Of a stretch of DNA of 42,346 nucleotides, positions 7,149 through 16,275 are shown piece by piece (position 1 is the first letter of the stretch; each line of letters opens with the position of its first letter). This stretch comes from Oribacterium sp. (GTDB lineage: Bacteria; Bacillota_A; Clostridia; Lachnospirales; Lachnospiraceae): contig JAGAXP010000155.1 in assembly GCA_017940955.1 (NCBI GenBank), positions 1 to 42,346 of the forward strand. Reading direction: 5' to 3'. The position numbers were made by a program, and so were the translations under genes. A model generated the notes under the pieces. That model made no database searches. It was not told where the DNA came from and saw only the letters and a list, made by a program, of their open reading frames with translations.

Positions 7149-8663
7149 ATGGTTAAGAACGTTCAAATCCTAGAAACAGGTAAGGGATATACTCTTACAA
7201 CATCAAACGAGCCTGAGACTAGCGCAGAATTAAGTGCGCACACAGGTATTAGAAAGGAAAGCATCAGAGGTCATATGGAAAAAATGGGGGCACACTTTGA
7301 TGCCGAAGGCCATTTCTACTTCGACCTTGAAATAAGCGCAGAACTTGCATTGTCGATTTTTGACGGAGTAGAAGTTAAGGAAGTCGAGGAAATAACTCCT
7401 GATGATCCGGTTCTCAGCGAACATCCGGAAGATGATGTACCGGAGGTTGAAGAAACGGATAAAGAGACGGAATCTGTCACAGAGGTAAAAACAGAGGAGA
7501 AACCTGTGGTTGAAGTGAATACAACGGAAACTGTAGAGACAGAACCTTCAAAACTAGAAGTAAAAGTAAGTGTTATAATGTCTCCTGACTTTATGTCCTA
7601 CACTTTTACAACAACCGCCGACAGAGAAACAATTAAGGATATTACAGAAAAGGCAGGACTCTTAGAAGTAGATTTATTAGCAGACATTTACCTTTGCAAT
7701 GGAAAGGTTGATTCTGATGATTATATCAGTTTCGATTCAGAAGAGGATGCCGAAAAGGCTGCCGGCAAGATTAACCGTCTCATTGCAGAAGCACCCACGA
7801 AAAAGGTTGAAGAAGTGTGTGACGAGGAATCAGAACCGGAAGCCCAAACAGAAACTCCGGTGAAAAAGGAGGAAGAGGTTATCCCTGACTTCTCTGATTA
7901 CAGAGAGAAACTTCAGTGGGAGCTTGATAAGATCAAGAAAGCCCATTGCAAGGACGAAGATAATCCCTCTATGAACGAAATGAACTTTCTAGGTAGCTTT
8001 ATGTGGTATATGAGCTGCATAGACCAGAGAGTTGCATTAGACCCTTCATTTGAAAGCAAAGTTCTTGATAAGAGACTTAACTTAGATTTACTAAATAAGT
8101 TTCTTATGATGAGAGCATTGGGACAGCTTACTCCAACAGATGACGGAAATATCGTTACAAAGGAAGCAGCTGAAGCAGAGAAGAATAAAAAGAAGGGTGT
8201 AAACTCATCATCCGGAGACTTATCCCGATTCACCGTGAATATGGGTGAATTCATGGATAATACCTATGGGGCCTCAAGAGGCATCGGTTATCATGTCCCT
8301 GATGCAGATGTCGCAGGCTGGATATTCGATTTTTATGATCACGAAGGTGAGGCTCTTTATAATAAGATAAAGAGTAAGAAAGAGAAGAAAGCAAAAGAGG
8401 CGGAGGAAAGAAAAAAGAAGGCCGGGAAGAATAAGACTACAAAGAAGTCTAAAGCTAAGTCTTCCAAAGCCACAGTAAAACCGGCAACAACAGAAACTCA
8501 AACAGAAAAGGCGGAGGTTAAGACCGAAACTACGGTTACAGAGGAAAAACCGGAAAGCACTGATATCCCCCTGACACCTTCTGAAATCTGGGGTATGGAT
8601 GATCCCTACAAGATAAACGGGAACGGTTATGCTCAGATGAATTTTATGAGTATGTTAACCTAA
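7149..8663 (+). CDS. Probable PcfK/AcrIIA9-like domain protein
   Basis: 504 residues from the ATG after the conserved leader. Two short alpha/beta repeats lie at the N-terminus (about 1-75 and 140-215), joined by acidic linkers rich in EVKTEE. A helical central domain follows (about 245-420; FLGSFMWYMSCIDQ, LLNKFLMMRALG, GYHVPDADVAGWIFDFYDHEG). After it come a very basic Lys/Ala segment (KKEKKAKEAEERKKKAGKN) and a Thr/Glu tail. The VPDADVAGWIFDFYD stretch and the basic tail recall PcfK-like proteins (the family that includes the Cas9 inhibitor AcrIIA9), which usually lie just before pcfJ, as here. PcfK proteins are normally about 120-200 residues, so this would be a fused, enlarged form. The assignment is probable, not certain. 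Confidence 0.5.
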   Translation: MVKNVQILETGKGYTLTTSNEPETSAELSAHTGIRKESIRGHMEKMGAHFDAEGHFYFDLEISAELALSIFDGVEVKEVEEITPDDPVLSEHPEDDVPEVEETDKETESVTEVKTEEKPVVEVNTTETVETEPSKLEVKVSVIMSPDFMSYTFTTTADRETIKDITEKAGLLEVDLLADIYLCNGKVDSDDYISFDSEEDAEKAAGKINRLIAEAPTKKVEEVCDEESEPEAQTETPVKKEEEVIPDFSDYREKLQWELDKIKKAHCKDEDNPSMNEMNFLGSFMWYMSCIDQRVALDPSFESKVLDKRLNLDLLNKFLMMRALGQLTPTDDGNIVTKEAAEAEKNKKKGVNSSSGDLSRFTVNMGEFMDNTYGASRGIGYHVPDADVAGWIFDFYDHEGEALYNKIKSKKEKKAKEAEERKKKAGKNKTTKKSKAKSSKATVKPATTETQTEKAEVKTETTVTEEKPESTDIPLTPSEIWGMDDPYKINGNGYAQMNFMSMLT

Positions 8664-8685
8664 CCAAAAGTACATTTTTATAAAA

Positions 8686-8717
8686 AGTCTGCAACTTCGG
8701 TTGCAGGCTGTTTTTTT
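8686..8717 (+). terminator. Intrinsic terminator
   Basis: AGTCTGCAAC, loop TTCG, GTTGCAGGCT, then seven T's. Confidence 0.85.
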
Positions 8718-8746
8718 GTACTCATTCCAGATGTTCTGACTAAGTC

Positions 8747-8772
8747 TATCTGAAATATCCCCTCCCATAATT
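8747..8772 (+). promoter_or_regulatory. Element-type promoter, copy 6
   Basis: TATCTG, 13 nt ending CCCCTCC, then CATAATT; a near-consensus copy upstream of leader B and the first PcfJ-like gene. Confidence 0.7.
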
Positions 8773-8790
8773 TAAATGTAAAAAGCAAAA

Positions 8791-8870
8791 GTCATTCTGG
8801 AGAAAAAAGATGACGAAAAGCCCAAAGTGGCATACGAAAGTTGTGCAGGTGCACAGGAAAGGAGCCTTTT
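8791..8870 (+). ncRNA. Structured 5' leader, copy B
   Basis: Hairpin 1 pairs GTCATTCT with AGATGAC (one bulge). Hairpin 2 pairs GCC (8820) with GGC (8829). The linker is ATACGAAAG. Hairpin 3 pairs GTGC (8843-8846) with GCAC (8851-8854). GGAAAGGAGCC then precedes the ATG. The paired bases differ from copies A, C and D while pairing is kept. Confidence 0.65.
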
Positions 8871-11015
8871 ATGGCCGAGTTGGAATTAACAGAAGAGTTC
8901 AGAAAAGAACGGACAAAGGAACTTAAAAAAGTGCTGAAAGGCTATCAGTATCTTTGTACTGATACTGGTGAGCTTTCAAGGAAAGCAGCGAATGGACACC
9001 AATCATACATCTTCAAATACTATAAGAAAGATGGAGATGTGTTGATACAGGAAGTCTGGGTGGCAAACGAAAAGCAGAACCATGTCGCTGTATTTTCCGG
9101 TTTAACAGCAGTTGATACAAAAAACGAGCTTTTTGTCACTATGAACAGCGACGGAAAATATCAGACGAGGACTACGGCTTGCGACCATGCATGGAATGTC
9201 ATAAGAAAAGGAGATGCTTATAGCAGTATTGGCAAAATCGTAATGACGGATAAGGATGCCGGAAAGGAATATGATAGGCTGGTTGATAATATAGCATGGC
9301 AACGGGCATATCAAGATTACAACAGGGCGTACGACAGAAAGCAGGATGAGGCTAAAACCCTTAATACCCCGGTAAAACCCATAGGAAAAGACTTTATTAG
9401 ATTTTGTAAAAACCTTCCCTTTAATGTTGGTAATCGAATTTTCTATAAAGGAGAAGAGGGTTACTGTACAAGATGCAAGCAAAACGTGTCCCTGAAGGGA
9501 AAGATTAAGCACCTCAGTGAAGGCAAGTGCCCTTCTTGTAAAAAGGAAGTAACATTCGTTTCGAGGCTTAGAAACCATAAGGAGATAAAAGATACACGCT
9601 GTGCAATGAAGCTTGAAAAAGCAAGTGACGGCTTTATTTTGATCAGGTTTTTCCGAGTAGAAATGTCCATTAACGGTGATTCCATCTCTCCTAAATATTA
9701 TCTCACGGAAAGAGTGCGTGAGTTTGTGAAGGAGAAAAAGGTACGTGCCTATAAATGGAACTTGGGTAAATGGGAATACTGTAAAACCATTCGTGGGTAC
9801 GGCGGAAACCGTATAATGAATATCGGTTGCAACTTTGGAAAGTTTTCATCTAAGGGTGGGATATATACCAAGGGGCTTAACTCCTTGATAGACAGCACAC
9901 CTTTCCTGCAACATATAGGCTTTAAGGAATTCCTTGAATTAAAGCATCCTGAAATAAATAAGCAGGATCGTGAAATACGATGCATTAGTGATTACCTTGA
10001 GAGCCATGCAATGGAACCTTACTTTGAATGGATAGAGAAATCCGGATTCCGTATGCTTAAAGAGAAAATTTATGAAGGGTACGGGTTAAGTGAATCCATA
10101 TGCAACATACGCGGAAAGACTCTTCCTGAGGTATTTGGCGTTGATCGTCAGACATATAGAAGAATATATGAAAGGCGTGACACAATAACCGACAGGGGAA
10201 TCCTGGTGTATCGTGAATTTCCTAAGCTTAAAGATGATGAAAAACAAGAGCTTAGCTTATTATTTAAACCTCATGAATTTGAGAACATAAGGAGCATCCT
10301 TCAGTACACAACCTATCATAAAGCAAAGAAGTACATAATGACTCAGATAGACAGTACATTCAACTCACCGTCTTCTGTTCTGACTATGTGGTGTGACTAC
10401 ATTAAAATGAGGGACAATTATGGTGAATGGAATAAAAAGAGTAATATATTGGTTTTCCCCAAATATCTTAAAAAGTCGCATGATGAAATCATGAATCTTA
10501 ATAAGATAAAAAAGAAGGAAGAGGCCAGGAAACGTCTTGCTAAGAAGATCCAGGAAACATATAGGAGCATTGGACTTTCTGATGAGGAATGGCAACAGTC
10601 CACATACAGTAAGATCCTCGATGCGACTCAGGTAGACAGATTGCCGGTATTCTTCAAACTGGATAAGAAACTTCCAAGCATTCATAAGAAGTACGATTTC
10701 AGTATGGATAATAGTAAACTCTTTGTCACGGCTCCGAAGATTGCCTATGACATAGTTTCGGAAGGCGAGATCCAAAACATCTGTGTCGGGCAAAAGGGAA
10801 TGGGCTATATAGAAAATATGGCCGAAAACAAGGCGGTTATTCTATTCGTCCGTCGTTCCGAAGAGCCGGACAAGCCTTATTTCACTGTCGAAGTCCGTAA
10901 TGATACCATCGTGCAGGTAAGGGGCAAATGCAACTGTTCCGCAAAAGAGGATGTGATAAATCTCCTTACGGAATACGCAAAAAAGAAAGCACTGAAGTAT
11001 GATGCAATAGCGTGA
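8871..11015 (+). CDS. PcfJ-like protein 1
   Basis: 714 residues from the ATG after GGAAAGGAGCC. A zinc-ribbon-like region stands near residue 200-235 (CTRCKQ...CPSCKKEV). The C-terminal 120 residues carry the PcfJ signature: APKIAYDIVSEGEIQNICVG, then YIENMAENKAVILFVRR, PYFTVEVRNDTIVQVRGKCN. PcfJ-like proteins occur in conjugative plasmids such as pCF10 and in many Firmicute elements; their biochemical role is unknown. The gene lies immediately after the PcfK-like gene but has its own promoter and structured leader. A diverged paralogue of nearly the same length lies on the other strand 9 kb away. Confidence 0.75.
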   Translation: MAELELTEEFRKERTKELKKVLKGYQYLCTDTGELSRKAANGHQSYIFKYYKKDGDVLIQEVWVANEKQNHVAVFSGLTAVDTKNELFVTMNSDGKYQTRTTACDHAWNVIRKGDAYSSIGKIVMTDKDAGKEYDRLVDNIAWQRAYQDYNRAYDRKQDEAKTLNTPVKPIGKDFIRFCKNLPFNVGNRIFYKGEEGYCTRCKQNVSLKGKIKHLSEGKCPSCKKEVTFVSRLRNHKEIKDTRCAMKLEKASDGFILIRFFRVEMSINGDSISPKYYLTERVREFVKEKKVRAYKWNLGKWEYCKTIRGYGGNRIMNIGCNFGKFSSKGGIYTKGLNSLIDSTPFLQHIGFKEFLELKHPEINKQDREIRCISDYLESHAMEPYFEWIEKSGFRMLKEKIYEGYGLSESICNIRGKTLPEVFGVDRQTYRRIYERRDTITDRGILVYREFPKLKDDEKQELSLLFKPHEFENIRSILQYTTYHKAKKYIMTQIDSTFNSPSSVLTMWCDYIKMRDNYGEWNKKSNILVFPKYLKKSHDEIMNLNKIKKKEEARKRLAKKIQETYRSIGLSDEEWQQSTYSKILDATQVDRLPVFFKLDKKLPSIHKKYDFSMDNSKLFVTAPKIAYDIVSEGEIQNICVGQKGMGYIENMAENKAVILFVRRSEEPDKPYFTVEVRNDTIVQVRGKCNCSAKEDVINLLTEYAKKKALKYDAIA

Positions 11016-11045
11016 TTGGGGGATACTAAAGATAATTAGAATCCA

Positions 11046-11074
11046 TTGTATTTACGGAGTGAATATAATATAAT
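11046..11074 (+). promoter_or_regulatory. Housekeeping-type promoter of brnTA
   Basis: TTGTAT, 17 nt, TATAAT. This ordinary sigma-A layout contrasts with the element-type promoters. Confidence 0.6.
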
Positions 11075-11105
11075 TACTATGTAAACAATGGTGAAAGGAC
11101 ATTAT

Positions 11106-11393
11106 ATGTTTACCTTTGAATGGGACGAGAACAAAAACCAAATCAATTTGGCCAAACATGGAGTAAGTTTTGAAGAAGCACAAACTGTTTTTTACGATGA
11201 AGATGCATTATTGGAATACGATGAAAGTCATTCTGTAATAGAGGAACGTTTTCGTATTCTTGGATGCAGTGACAGGGGAAATATACTTTTGGTGGTTCAT
11301 TGCATTCGGCATGAATCAATCATAAGAATAATCTCATCAAGAAAAGCAACAAGATATGAAAAAGAAAATTACGAAAGGAGCGTGGGAATATGA
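11106..11393 (+). CDS. brnT: BrnT-family toxin
   Basis: 95 residues from the ATG that follows GAAAGGA; an in-frame ATG at 11088 precedes that site. The BrnT hallmarks are FEWDENKNQINLAKHGVSFEEA at the N-terminus, then DESHSVIEERFRILG and IIRIISSRKATRYEKENYE. BrnT is a RelE-fold ribonuclease that arrests translation and is neutralised by BrnA; the operon is autorepressed by the complex. The stop overlaps the start of the next gene (ATGA), the normal toxin-first BrnTA arrangement. The module probably helps maintain the element. Confidence 0.88.
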   Translation: MFTFEWDENKNQINLAKHGVSFEEAQTVFYDEDALLEYDESHSVIEERFRILGCSDRGNILLVVHCIRHESIIRIISSRKATRYEKENYERSVGI

Positions 11394-11626
11394 GTGAAAA
11401 GGAAAGAGATGATTTTTTAGAAAAAGAATTTGATTTTAGCAAGGCAGTTAAGAATCCTTACGCGAAAGAATTAAAGAAGCAGGTCACAATAAAAATAGCT
11501 CCTACCATTATAGATTATTTTAAGCAGGAAGCTTCTGAAACGGGAATACCCTATCAGACGTTGATCAACCTGTATTTGGAAGAATGTGTAAATGAAAAGA
11601 AAAAATTTCATATGAGTTGGAAATAA
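11390..11626 (+). CDS. brnA: BrnA-family antitoxin
   Basis: 78 residues with a 4-nt overlap with brnT. The C-terminal ribbon-helix-helix-like region reads VTIKIAPTIIDYFKQEASE then GIPYQTLINLYLEE, typical of BrnA (Y-Q-T-L-I-N). The N-terminal part would wrap the toxin. It probably binds the promoter at 11046-11074 together with BrnT. A terminator follows. Confidence 0.85.
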   Translation: MSEKERDDFLEKEFDFSKAVKNPYAKELKKQVTIKIAPTIIDYFKQEASETGIPYQTLINLYLEECVNEKKKFHMSWK

Positions 11627-11653
11627 GCAACTCACCAACGGATATGTATGATC

Positions 11654-11695
11654 AAATACAGCCAGTCATTTCGGAATGATTGGCTGTATTTTTTT
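11654..11695 (+). terminator. Intrinsic terminator after brnTA
   Basis: A 17-bp-arm hairpin with loop TCGG (AAATACAGCCA paired with TGGCTGTATTT at its base), then T's. Confidence 0.88.
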
Positions 11696-11728
11696 AAGTT
11701 CTGAGGTAATTTTGCATCGTCATTTACT

Positions 11729-11755
11729 AATCTGCCAACATCTCCGTCCATAATT
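11729..11755 (+). promoter_or_regulatory. Element-type promoter, copy 7
   Basis: AATCTG, 14 nt ending CTCCGTC, then CATAATT. CTCCGTC can pair with GACGGAG at 11769-11775, so a hairpin could enclose the -10 region and the ribosome site of the next gene. Confidence 0.5.
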
Positions 11756-11784
11756 ATATTAGAGAAAAGACGGAGGGAAAAAAG

Positions 11785-12204
11785 ATGTATATCCCAAAAG
11801 AATATTATAAGGCTGTTATGTTTGTAAAAAAGCTGATACAGGACGGAAAAGATTTTAGTGAAGCTATTTCGATATCATCAAAGTATTATAAGATGCCGGA
11901 AACTGAGTTGGAGAAATATATAGAAGATGAATCCGGTAATGAGACACATTTCAAATACTATACGGTACAAAGGCTTGTGGCAACAATGGACAGACCGGAC
12001 TTTAGACCCGATGGGGACCCGTATGTGATAAAGGCAACAAGCGGGATAAAGGTAATGGAGAGGTGCATGAAAGAGAACACAAGTCTTGAATTATCGAAAA
12101 GAAAGAACGGTAAAAAGACCTGCGTTTACATGACTAGATTCATAGGACTAATGTCCGGATACTCTGAGAAAAGCCAAGCTGAAGCAAATATATCAAAATG
12201 CTAA
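11785..12204 (+). CDS. Hypothetical protein, element backbone
   Basis: 139 residues. It starts after GGAGGG. The N-terminus is helical (YYKAVMFVKKLIQDGKDFSEAI), then SKYYKMPETELEKYI, which resembles a small helix-turn-helix but is not assignable. The middle GIKVMERCMKENTS and basic SKRKNGKKT follow. No known family. It has an element-type promoter and overlaps the next gene by 7 bp, so the two are probably translated together. Confidence 0.55.
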   Translation: MYIPKEYYKAVMFVKKLIQDGKDFSEAISISSKYYKMPETELEKYIEDESGNETHFKYYTVQRLVATMDRPDFRPDGDPYVIKATSGIKVMERCMKENTSLELSKRKNGKKTCVYMTRFIGLMSGYSEKSQAEANISKC

Positions 12205-12467
12205 AGAATTTATTTTATGAAGAACAACAAAGAGACACCAAGCACACGATAAGATCGATTGACATGGATCAAAGTGTTGTGGAATGTGTGCGTGGCATAT
12301 CATCGTTTATCTGCAACATCATCATGTGCCTTGTGGTGGTGTTGATTGCCATATTTTTATTTAGGCATGGCGGTTCATTATTTTATGAAATGGATAGACT
12401 ATTGAACACCATTTTCAGTATGGTTATGACAGCACCCCCGGAAGTGCGGTACAGGGTTTTAAGATAG
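12198..12467 (+). CDS. Small membrane protein
   Basis: 89 residues, starting inside the end of the preceding gene. One strong membrane helix (about 36-56, CNIIMCLVVVLIAIFLF), a polar N-terminal segment and a C-terminal amphipathic region. Not recognised. The overlap suggests translational coupling with the 139-aa protein. Confidence 0.5.
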   Translation: MLKNLFYEEQQRDTKHTIRSIDMDQSVVECVRGISSFICNIIMCLVVVLIAIFLFRHGGSLFYEMDRLLNTIFSMVMTAPPEVRYRVLR

Positions 12468-12565
12468 GCTATACAAAATGCCTCGGATATACGGCAGCTT
12501 ACTATATAATTGGGTTAAACTGTGGGCTCAAAGTTCTACAGAGATTCTTTTTTCGAGGATATTGA

Positions 12566-13159
12566 TTGACTGGAGTGGGTGAAATAGTGAGTTACTTACA
12601 TGATTTTTTGATACAGATAACACCTGATGGGTGGATGAATTTTTTCAGAAGTTTCTCTTTGACAATTTTGATTATAACGATAATCAAAACGACACGGCAG
12701 AAAACGGAAGTAAAAAACAAGAATATATACTATAATCTGTTGTTGGGTTCTTTACCCAGTATAGATGTTATATGTACCCAATCAGATTATCTTGATGAAA
12801 AAGATGGCTTATTAGGAAGTTTAACTGACGCTGAAGCTCGAAGTGAGATTTTGGAAGATAGAATGAATGATCAAAGTCGGTCTGACATAGAGCGAGAAAA
12901 TTATAAGTATAAAGTAAAAAAGCATAAAGCTTATATTGATTATTGGAATAGTGCAAATGATAAAATAGAAGAGCTTATGACTAATGAGGATTTCAAGGTC
13001 ATAGAAAACAAATGTGATGGAAATGTGGTTAGCTATTATTGTGATTTTGTAGCTGCATTTCGAAATGAGCATTTTTTTGGCAGACCTATCATAAGGACCG
13101 AATTATTAAGAAATCTGTTGGTGAATTTGGCAGAAGAAATACGAATGGTAGAGAAATAA
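12566..13159 (+). CDS. Hypothetical membrane-tethered protein
   Basis: 197 residues if started at TTG 12566 (GAGGAT 5 nt ahead). A GTG at 12587 after GGAG is an equal alternative and would give 190 residues. One N-terminal hydrophobic helix (about residues 26-42) precedes a long charged, largely helical cytoplasmic region with coiled-coil character (SRSDIERENYKYKVKKHKAYIDYW). No family is recognised. Base use is more AT-rich than the surrounding backbone. No element-type promoter is present, so it may be cargo. No upstream partner is evident. Confidence 0.45.
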   Translation: MTGVGEIVSYLHDFLIQITPDGWMNFFRSFSLTILIITIIKTTRQKTEVKNKNIYYNLLLGSLPSIDVICTQSDYLDEKDGLLGSLTDAEARSEILEDRMNDQSRSDIERENYKYKVKKHKAYIDYWNSANDKIEELMTNEDFKVIENKCDGNVVSYYCDFVAAFRNEHFFGRPIIRTELLRNLLVNLAEEIRMVEK

Positions 13160-13244
13160 GGGGATGTTATTTAAACAGATTTACACTTGTAACTCCAAAG
13201 TCTGAAAATGATGTACGATTACAGGCTAGGCTTGGTAATCAGTA

Positions 13245-13265
13245 CCCCACAGGCTTGCCCGTGGG
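13245..13265 (+). repeat. Relic IS200/IS605-type end hairpin
   Basis: CCCACAGG, loop CTTG, CCCGTGGG. This nearly repeats, in the opposite orientation, the left-end hairpin of IscB element 1 (26245-26264). No other element sequence remains here, so it is a footprint or solo end. It sits just upstream of the UvrA-like gene. Confidence 0.5.
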
Positions 13266-13306
13266 AACAGTCAGGAAAAAGAAGTTTAAAGATGGAGATA
13301 AATATA

Positions 13307-15799
13307 ATGAATGAAAATGAACAGCCAAAAAAGATCCAGGTAAGAGGTGCAAGAGTTCATAACTTAAAGAATATAGATGTGGATATACCACTTCATGGTA
13401 TTACGGGAATCGCTGGCGTTTCCGGTTCCGGAAAATCATCTCTTGCTCTTGGAGTTATTTATGCAGAAGGGTCAAGAAGATATCTGGAATCCCTTTCAAC
13501 ATATACAAGAAGGCGCATGACACAGGCTACTCGGGCAGATGTGGATGAAGTGCTATATGTTCCTGCCGCCCTGGCTCTTCATCAAAGACCCGGAGTTCCG
13601 GGAATCAGATCGACTTTTGGCACGGGTACAGAGCTGCTCAACAGTATGCGTTTGATGTTTTCAAGGCTTTCATCCCACAGATGCCCAAATGGCCATTATG
13701 TAAAACCCGGTTTTAGCGTTGCGACCATGAGGGAGATGACCTGTCCTGAGTGTGGGGAGCATTTCTATGGCCCTGGCGCTGAGGAACTTGCCTTTAATTC
13801 CCAGGGAGCCTGCAAGTGCTGTGGCGGCACGGGAACAGTCAGAACGGTTGACCGAAGTACCCTGATTCCGGACGAGAACCTTACTATTGATGAGGGAGCC
13901 GTTGCTCCATGGAATTCTCTGATGTGGTCGCTTATGACCGATGTATGCAGGGCTATGGGAGTCAGGACTGATGTGCCGTTTAAGGATCTGACTGACAAGG
14001 AAAAAGAGATTGTTTATGACGGCCCGATGGAAAAGAAACATATCTTTTACAAGCCAAAGAAGGCTGAGAATAACACTGCTGGGGAAATGGATTTTACCTA
14101 TTACAGTGCCACAGCTACTGTTTTAAACGCCCTTAGTAAGGTTAAAGATGAGAAGGGGATGAAAAGAGTTGAGAAATTTCTCAAGGAGGATATCTGTCCT
14201 GAATGCGAAGGGACAAGACTTTCCGAAGAGGCCAGAGCTCCGCGCCTCATGGGAATCTCGCTTGCAGATGCCTGTAAGATGACGCTTAAGCAGTCCATTG
14301 AGTGGGTAAAAAAAGTGCCTTCTTCTCTTCCAAAGGAAATGCAGCCAATGGCTAAAAACATATGTGAGTCCTATCTTGAGGTGGCAGCAAGACTAATGGA
14401 CCTGGGACTTTCATACCTGACGCTTGACAGGGCATCGTCAACTCTTTCAACAGGGGAAAGGCAGAGAATGCAGCTGGCAAGGGCAGTAAGGAACAGGACT
14501 ACAGGGGTTCTCTATGTCCTTGATGAGCCATCTATAGGCCTTCATCCGGCAAATATTGTTGGACTGAATGGCGTAATGCATGATCTGGTAAAAGATGGTA
14601 ATTCCGTGCTCTTAGTTGATCATGACACACAGATACTTAAAGAGTCTGACTGGATTATCGAAATGGGCCCTGAAGCGGGAGCTGAGGGTGGAAATGTTAT
14701 AGCAGAAGGTTCGATAAAAGATATTGAAAATAATGATGTTTCCATCATTGGAAGATATCTGTCAGATAGTGGTTATGCTAAGAAAAAGGTGAAAAACAAA
14801 GATATATTCTTAGACGGAATGATCAGCATGGAAACTGAACGCATCCATACTGTCAAGCCACTTTCTGTAAAAGTACCAAGAAAAAGACTGACCGTTATAA
14901 CAGGAGTTTCCGGCTCCGGTAAGACGACAATGCTTTTGGAAAGCCTGATACCTGCGCTTGAACATCTATGTAATGACAAGATACTTCCTGAGCATGTAAA
15001 AAAGATCGAGGCAGACGGGATAAAGCATGTAAAATTGATAGATGCAACTCCTATTGGGATAAATGTGAGATCTACAGTGGCAACATATGCAAATGTGCAT
15101 GATGAGCTGAGAAAGATATATGCAAGAACTAAGGATGCAAAGGAGTACGGGTATAAGGCCGGCGACTTTTCATACAATACAGGATCCTTAAGGTGTCAGG
15201 TCTGTGACGGAACCGGGGAGATTTCTCTTGATGTTCAGTTTTTGCCTGACGTTGATATCCCGTGTCCTGAATGCCGCGGCTCCAGATATTCAAAGCCAGC
15301 AAAGAGAATCCGTTATAAAAACAAATCTGGTGCAGAAAAATCGCTACCTGAGCTGATGGATATGGATGTGAATACTGCACTGGAGTTTTGCAAGGATATG
15401 AAGACAGTAAAGCCAAAGCTTGAAACACTCCATGATCTTGGACTTGGATATCTGACATTAGGCGAAGAAACACCGGGCCTTTCCGGAGGAGAAGCGCAGC
15501 GCCTTAAGCTTGCTTCTGAGATGGGAAGAGCGCAGGATGATTCGGTGTTTGTATTTGATGAGCCTACAATCGGCCTTCATCCCAAAGATGTAGAAACCCT
15601 TCTAAATGTGTTTGAAACACTGATTGAACACGGTGCCACGGTTATTGTCATAGAGCATGATCTTGATGTGATAAGACGTGCTGACTACATAATCGATATG
15701 GGACCTGAAGGCGGTGATGATGGAGGAATGATAGTTGTAAGTGGGACTCCCGATGATGTAAAAAACTGTAAGGCTAGTATAACCGGTAAATATATATAG
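13307..15799 (+). CDS. UvrA2-like ABC ATPase (drug/DNA-damage tolerance type)
   Basis: 830 residues from the ATG at 13307, with GGAGAT 9 nt ahead; the open frame extends upstream across a relic hairpin but has no ribosome site there. It has two ABC modules. Walker A GVSGSGKSS lies near residue 37 and GVSGSGKTT near 533. The signatures are LSTGERQR near 380 and LSGGEAQR near 724, with DEPxIGLHP after each. Cysteine pairs of zinc modules lie near 145/168 and 630/652. Housekeeping UvrA is about 940 residues, while this size fits the UvrA2 class that lacks the UvrB-binding insertion. Such paralogues occur with DNA-damaging antibiotics. It is a monocistronic cargo gene without an element-type promoter. 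Confidence 0.8.
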   Translation: MNENEQPKKIQVRGARVHNLKNIDVDIPLHGITGIAGVSGSGKSSLALGVIYAEGSRRYLESLSTYTRRRMTQATRADVDEVLYVPAALALHQRPGVPGIRSTFGTGTELLNSMRLMFSRLSSHRCPNGHYVKPGFSVATMREMTCPECGEHFYGPGAEELAFNSQGACKCCGGTGTVRTVDRSTLIPDENLTIDEGAVAPWNSLMWSLMTDVCRAMGVRTDVPFKDLTDKEKEIVYDGPMEKKHIFYKPKKAENNTAGEMDFTYYSATATVLNALSKVKDEKGMKRVEKFLKEDICPECEGTRLSEEARAPRLMGISLADACKMTLKQSIEWVKKVPSSLPKEMQPMAKNICESYLEVAARLMDLGLSYLTLDRASSTLSTGERQRMQLARAVRNRTTGVLYVLDEPSIGLHPANIVGLNGVMHDLVKDGNSVLLVDHDTQILKESDWIIEMGPEAGAEGGNVIAEGSIKDIENNDVSIIGRYLSDSGYAKKKVKNKDIFLDGMISMETERIHTVKPLSVKVPRKRLTVITGVSGSGKTTMLLESLIPALEHLCNDKILPEHVKKIEADGIKHVKLIDATPIGINVRSTVATYANVHDELRKIYARTKDAKEYGYKAGDFSYNTGSLRCQVCDGTGEISLDVQFLPDVDIPCPECRGSRYSKPAKRIRYKNKSGAEKSLPELMDMDVNTALEFCKDMKTVKPKLETLHDLGLGYLTLGEETPGLSGGEAQRLKLASEMGRAQDDSVFVFDEPTIGLHPKDVETLLNVFETLIEHGATVIVIEHDLDVIRRADYIIDMGPEGGDDGGMIVVSGTPDDVKNCKASITGKYI

Positions 15800-15865
15800 C
15801 CTGAAAAATCAAAGACCGAATAGATTTGATGGGCTGAGGAACTTGTGGCGATGGGATATGAAAAT

Positions 15866-15894
15866 TTGACTGCTATATACTGAAAGTATATAAT
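15866..15894 (+). promoter_or_regulatory. Sigma-A promoter with embedded operator
   Basis: TTGACT, exactly 17 nt, TATAAT. The spacer and -10 contain the perfect inverted repeat TATATACT-GAA-AGTATATA (15874-15892). This is the expected site for autorepression by the HTH protein just downstream. Confidence 0.75.
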
Positions 15895-15918
15895 AATAGT
15901 ATATATGGAGGTTAATCT

Positions 15919-16275
15919 ATGAATACTATTAAAGCTTTAAGAACTACAACGGGAATGTCTCAGAGTAAATTTGCATCATACCTTGGGATTCCTGTAGCTA
16001 ATATCCAACATTGGGAGCAAGGAAAAACAAGTCCTCCGGATTATGTTGCTGCACTCATCTCCAGAGTTATGAGGAATGATGGATATATCAAGGAAGAGTT
16101 TACTACGGCACAGATTGATTTGCTACGTCAGACTCAGGCAACGCTTGCTATAGAAGATTTAAAAATCGGCAAGATGGGTATAGATGCTATTGGTAAGATG
16201 CTCAAGGGGGAAATTTCCAGAGAAGATTATCAGAAAATGCTGAAGGAGAATTATAAATCTAATGGAAAGCATTGA
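15919..16275 (+). CDS. XRE/HigA-type HTH regulator
   Basis: 118 residues. The helix-turn-helix covers about 10-60 (GMSQSKFASYLGIPVANIQHWEQGKTSPPDYVAALI), the pattern of HigA/XRE antitoxin-like repressors. The C-terminal half is helical (TLAIEDLKIGKMGIDAIGKMLKG). AGGAGG-like TGGAGG precedes the start. A palindrome inside its own promoter argues for autoregulation. No toxin gene is adjacent. A 15-codon frame (ATG at 16261) overlaps its end and may be the stump of a lost partner. Confidence 0.75.
   Translation: MNTIKALRTTTGMSQSKFASYLGIPVANIQHWEQGKTSPPDYVAALISRVMRNDGYIKEEFTTAQIDLLRQTQATLAIEDLKIGKMGIDAIGKMLKGEISREDYQKMLKENYKSNGKH

Noticed and set aside
8841..8870. N-terminal extension of the first PcfJ-like gene (and likewise 7089-7148 for the PcfK-like gene)
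   Set aside because: These bases form the conserved structured leader; the ribosome site shared by all four copies points to the later ATG.
13208..13306. 33-residue N-terminal extension of the UvrA-like protein
   Set aside because: It covers a relic IS hairpin and lacks a ribosome site, while GGAGAT stands before ATG 13307.
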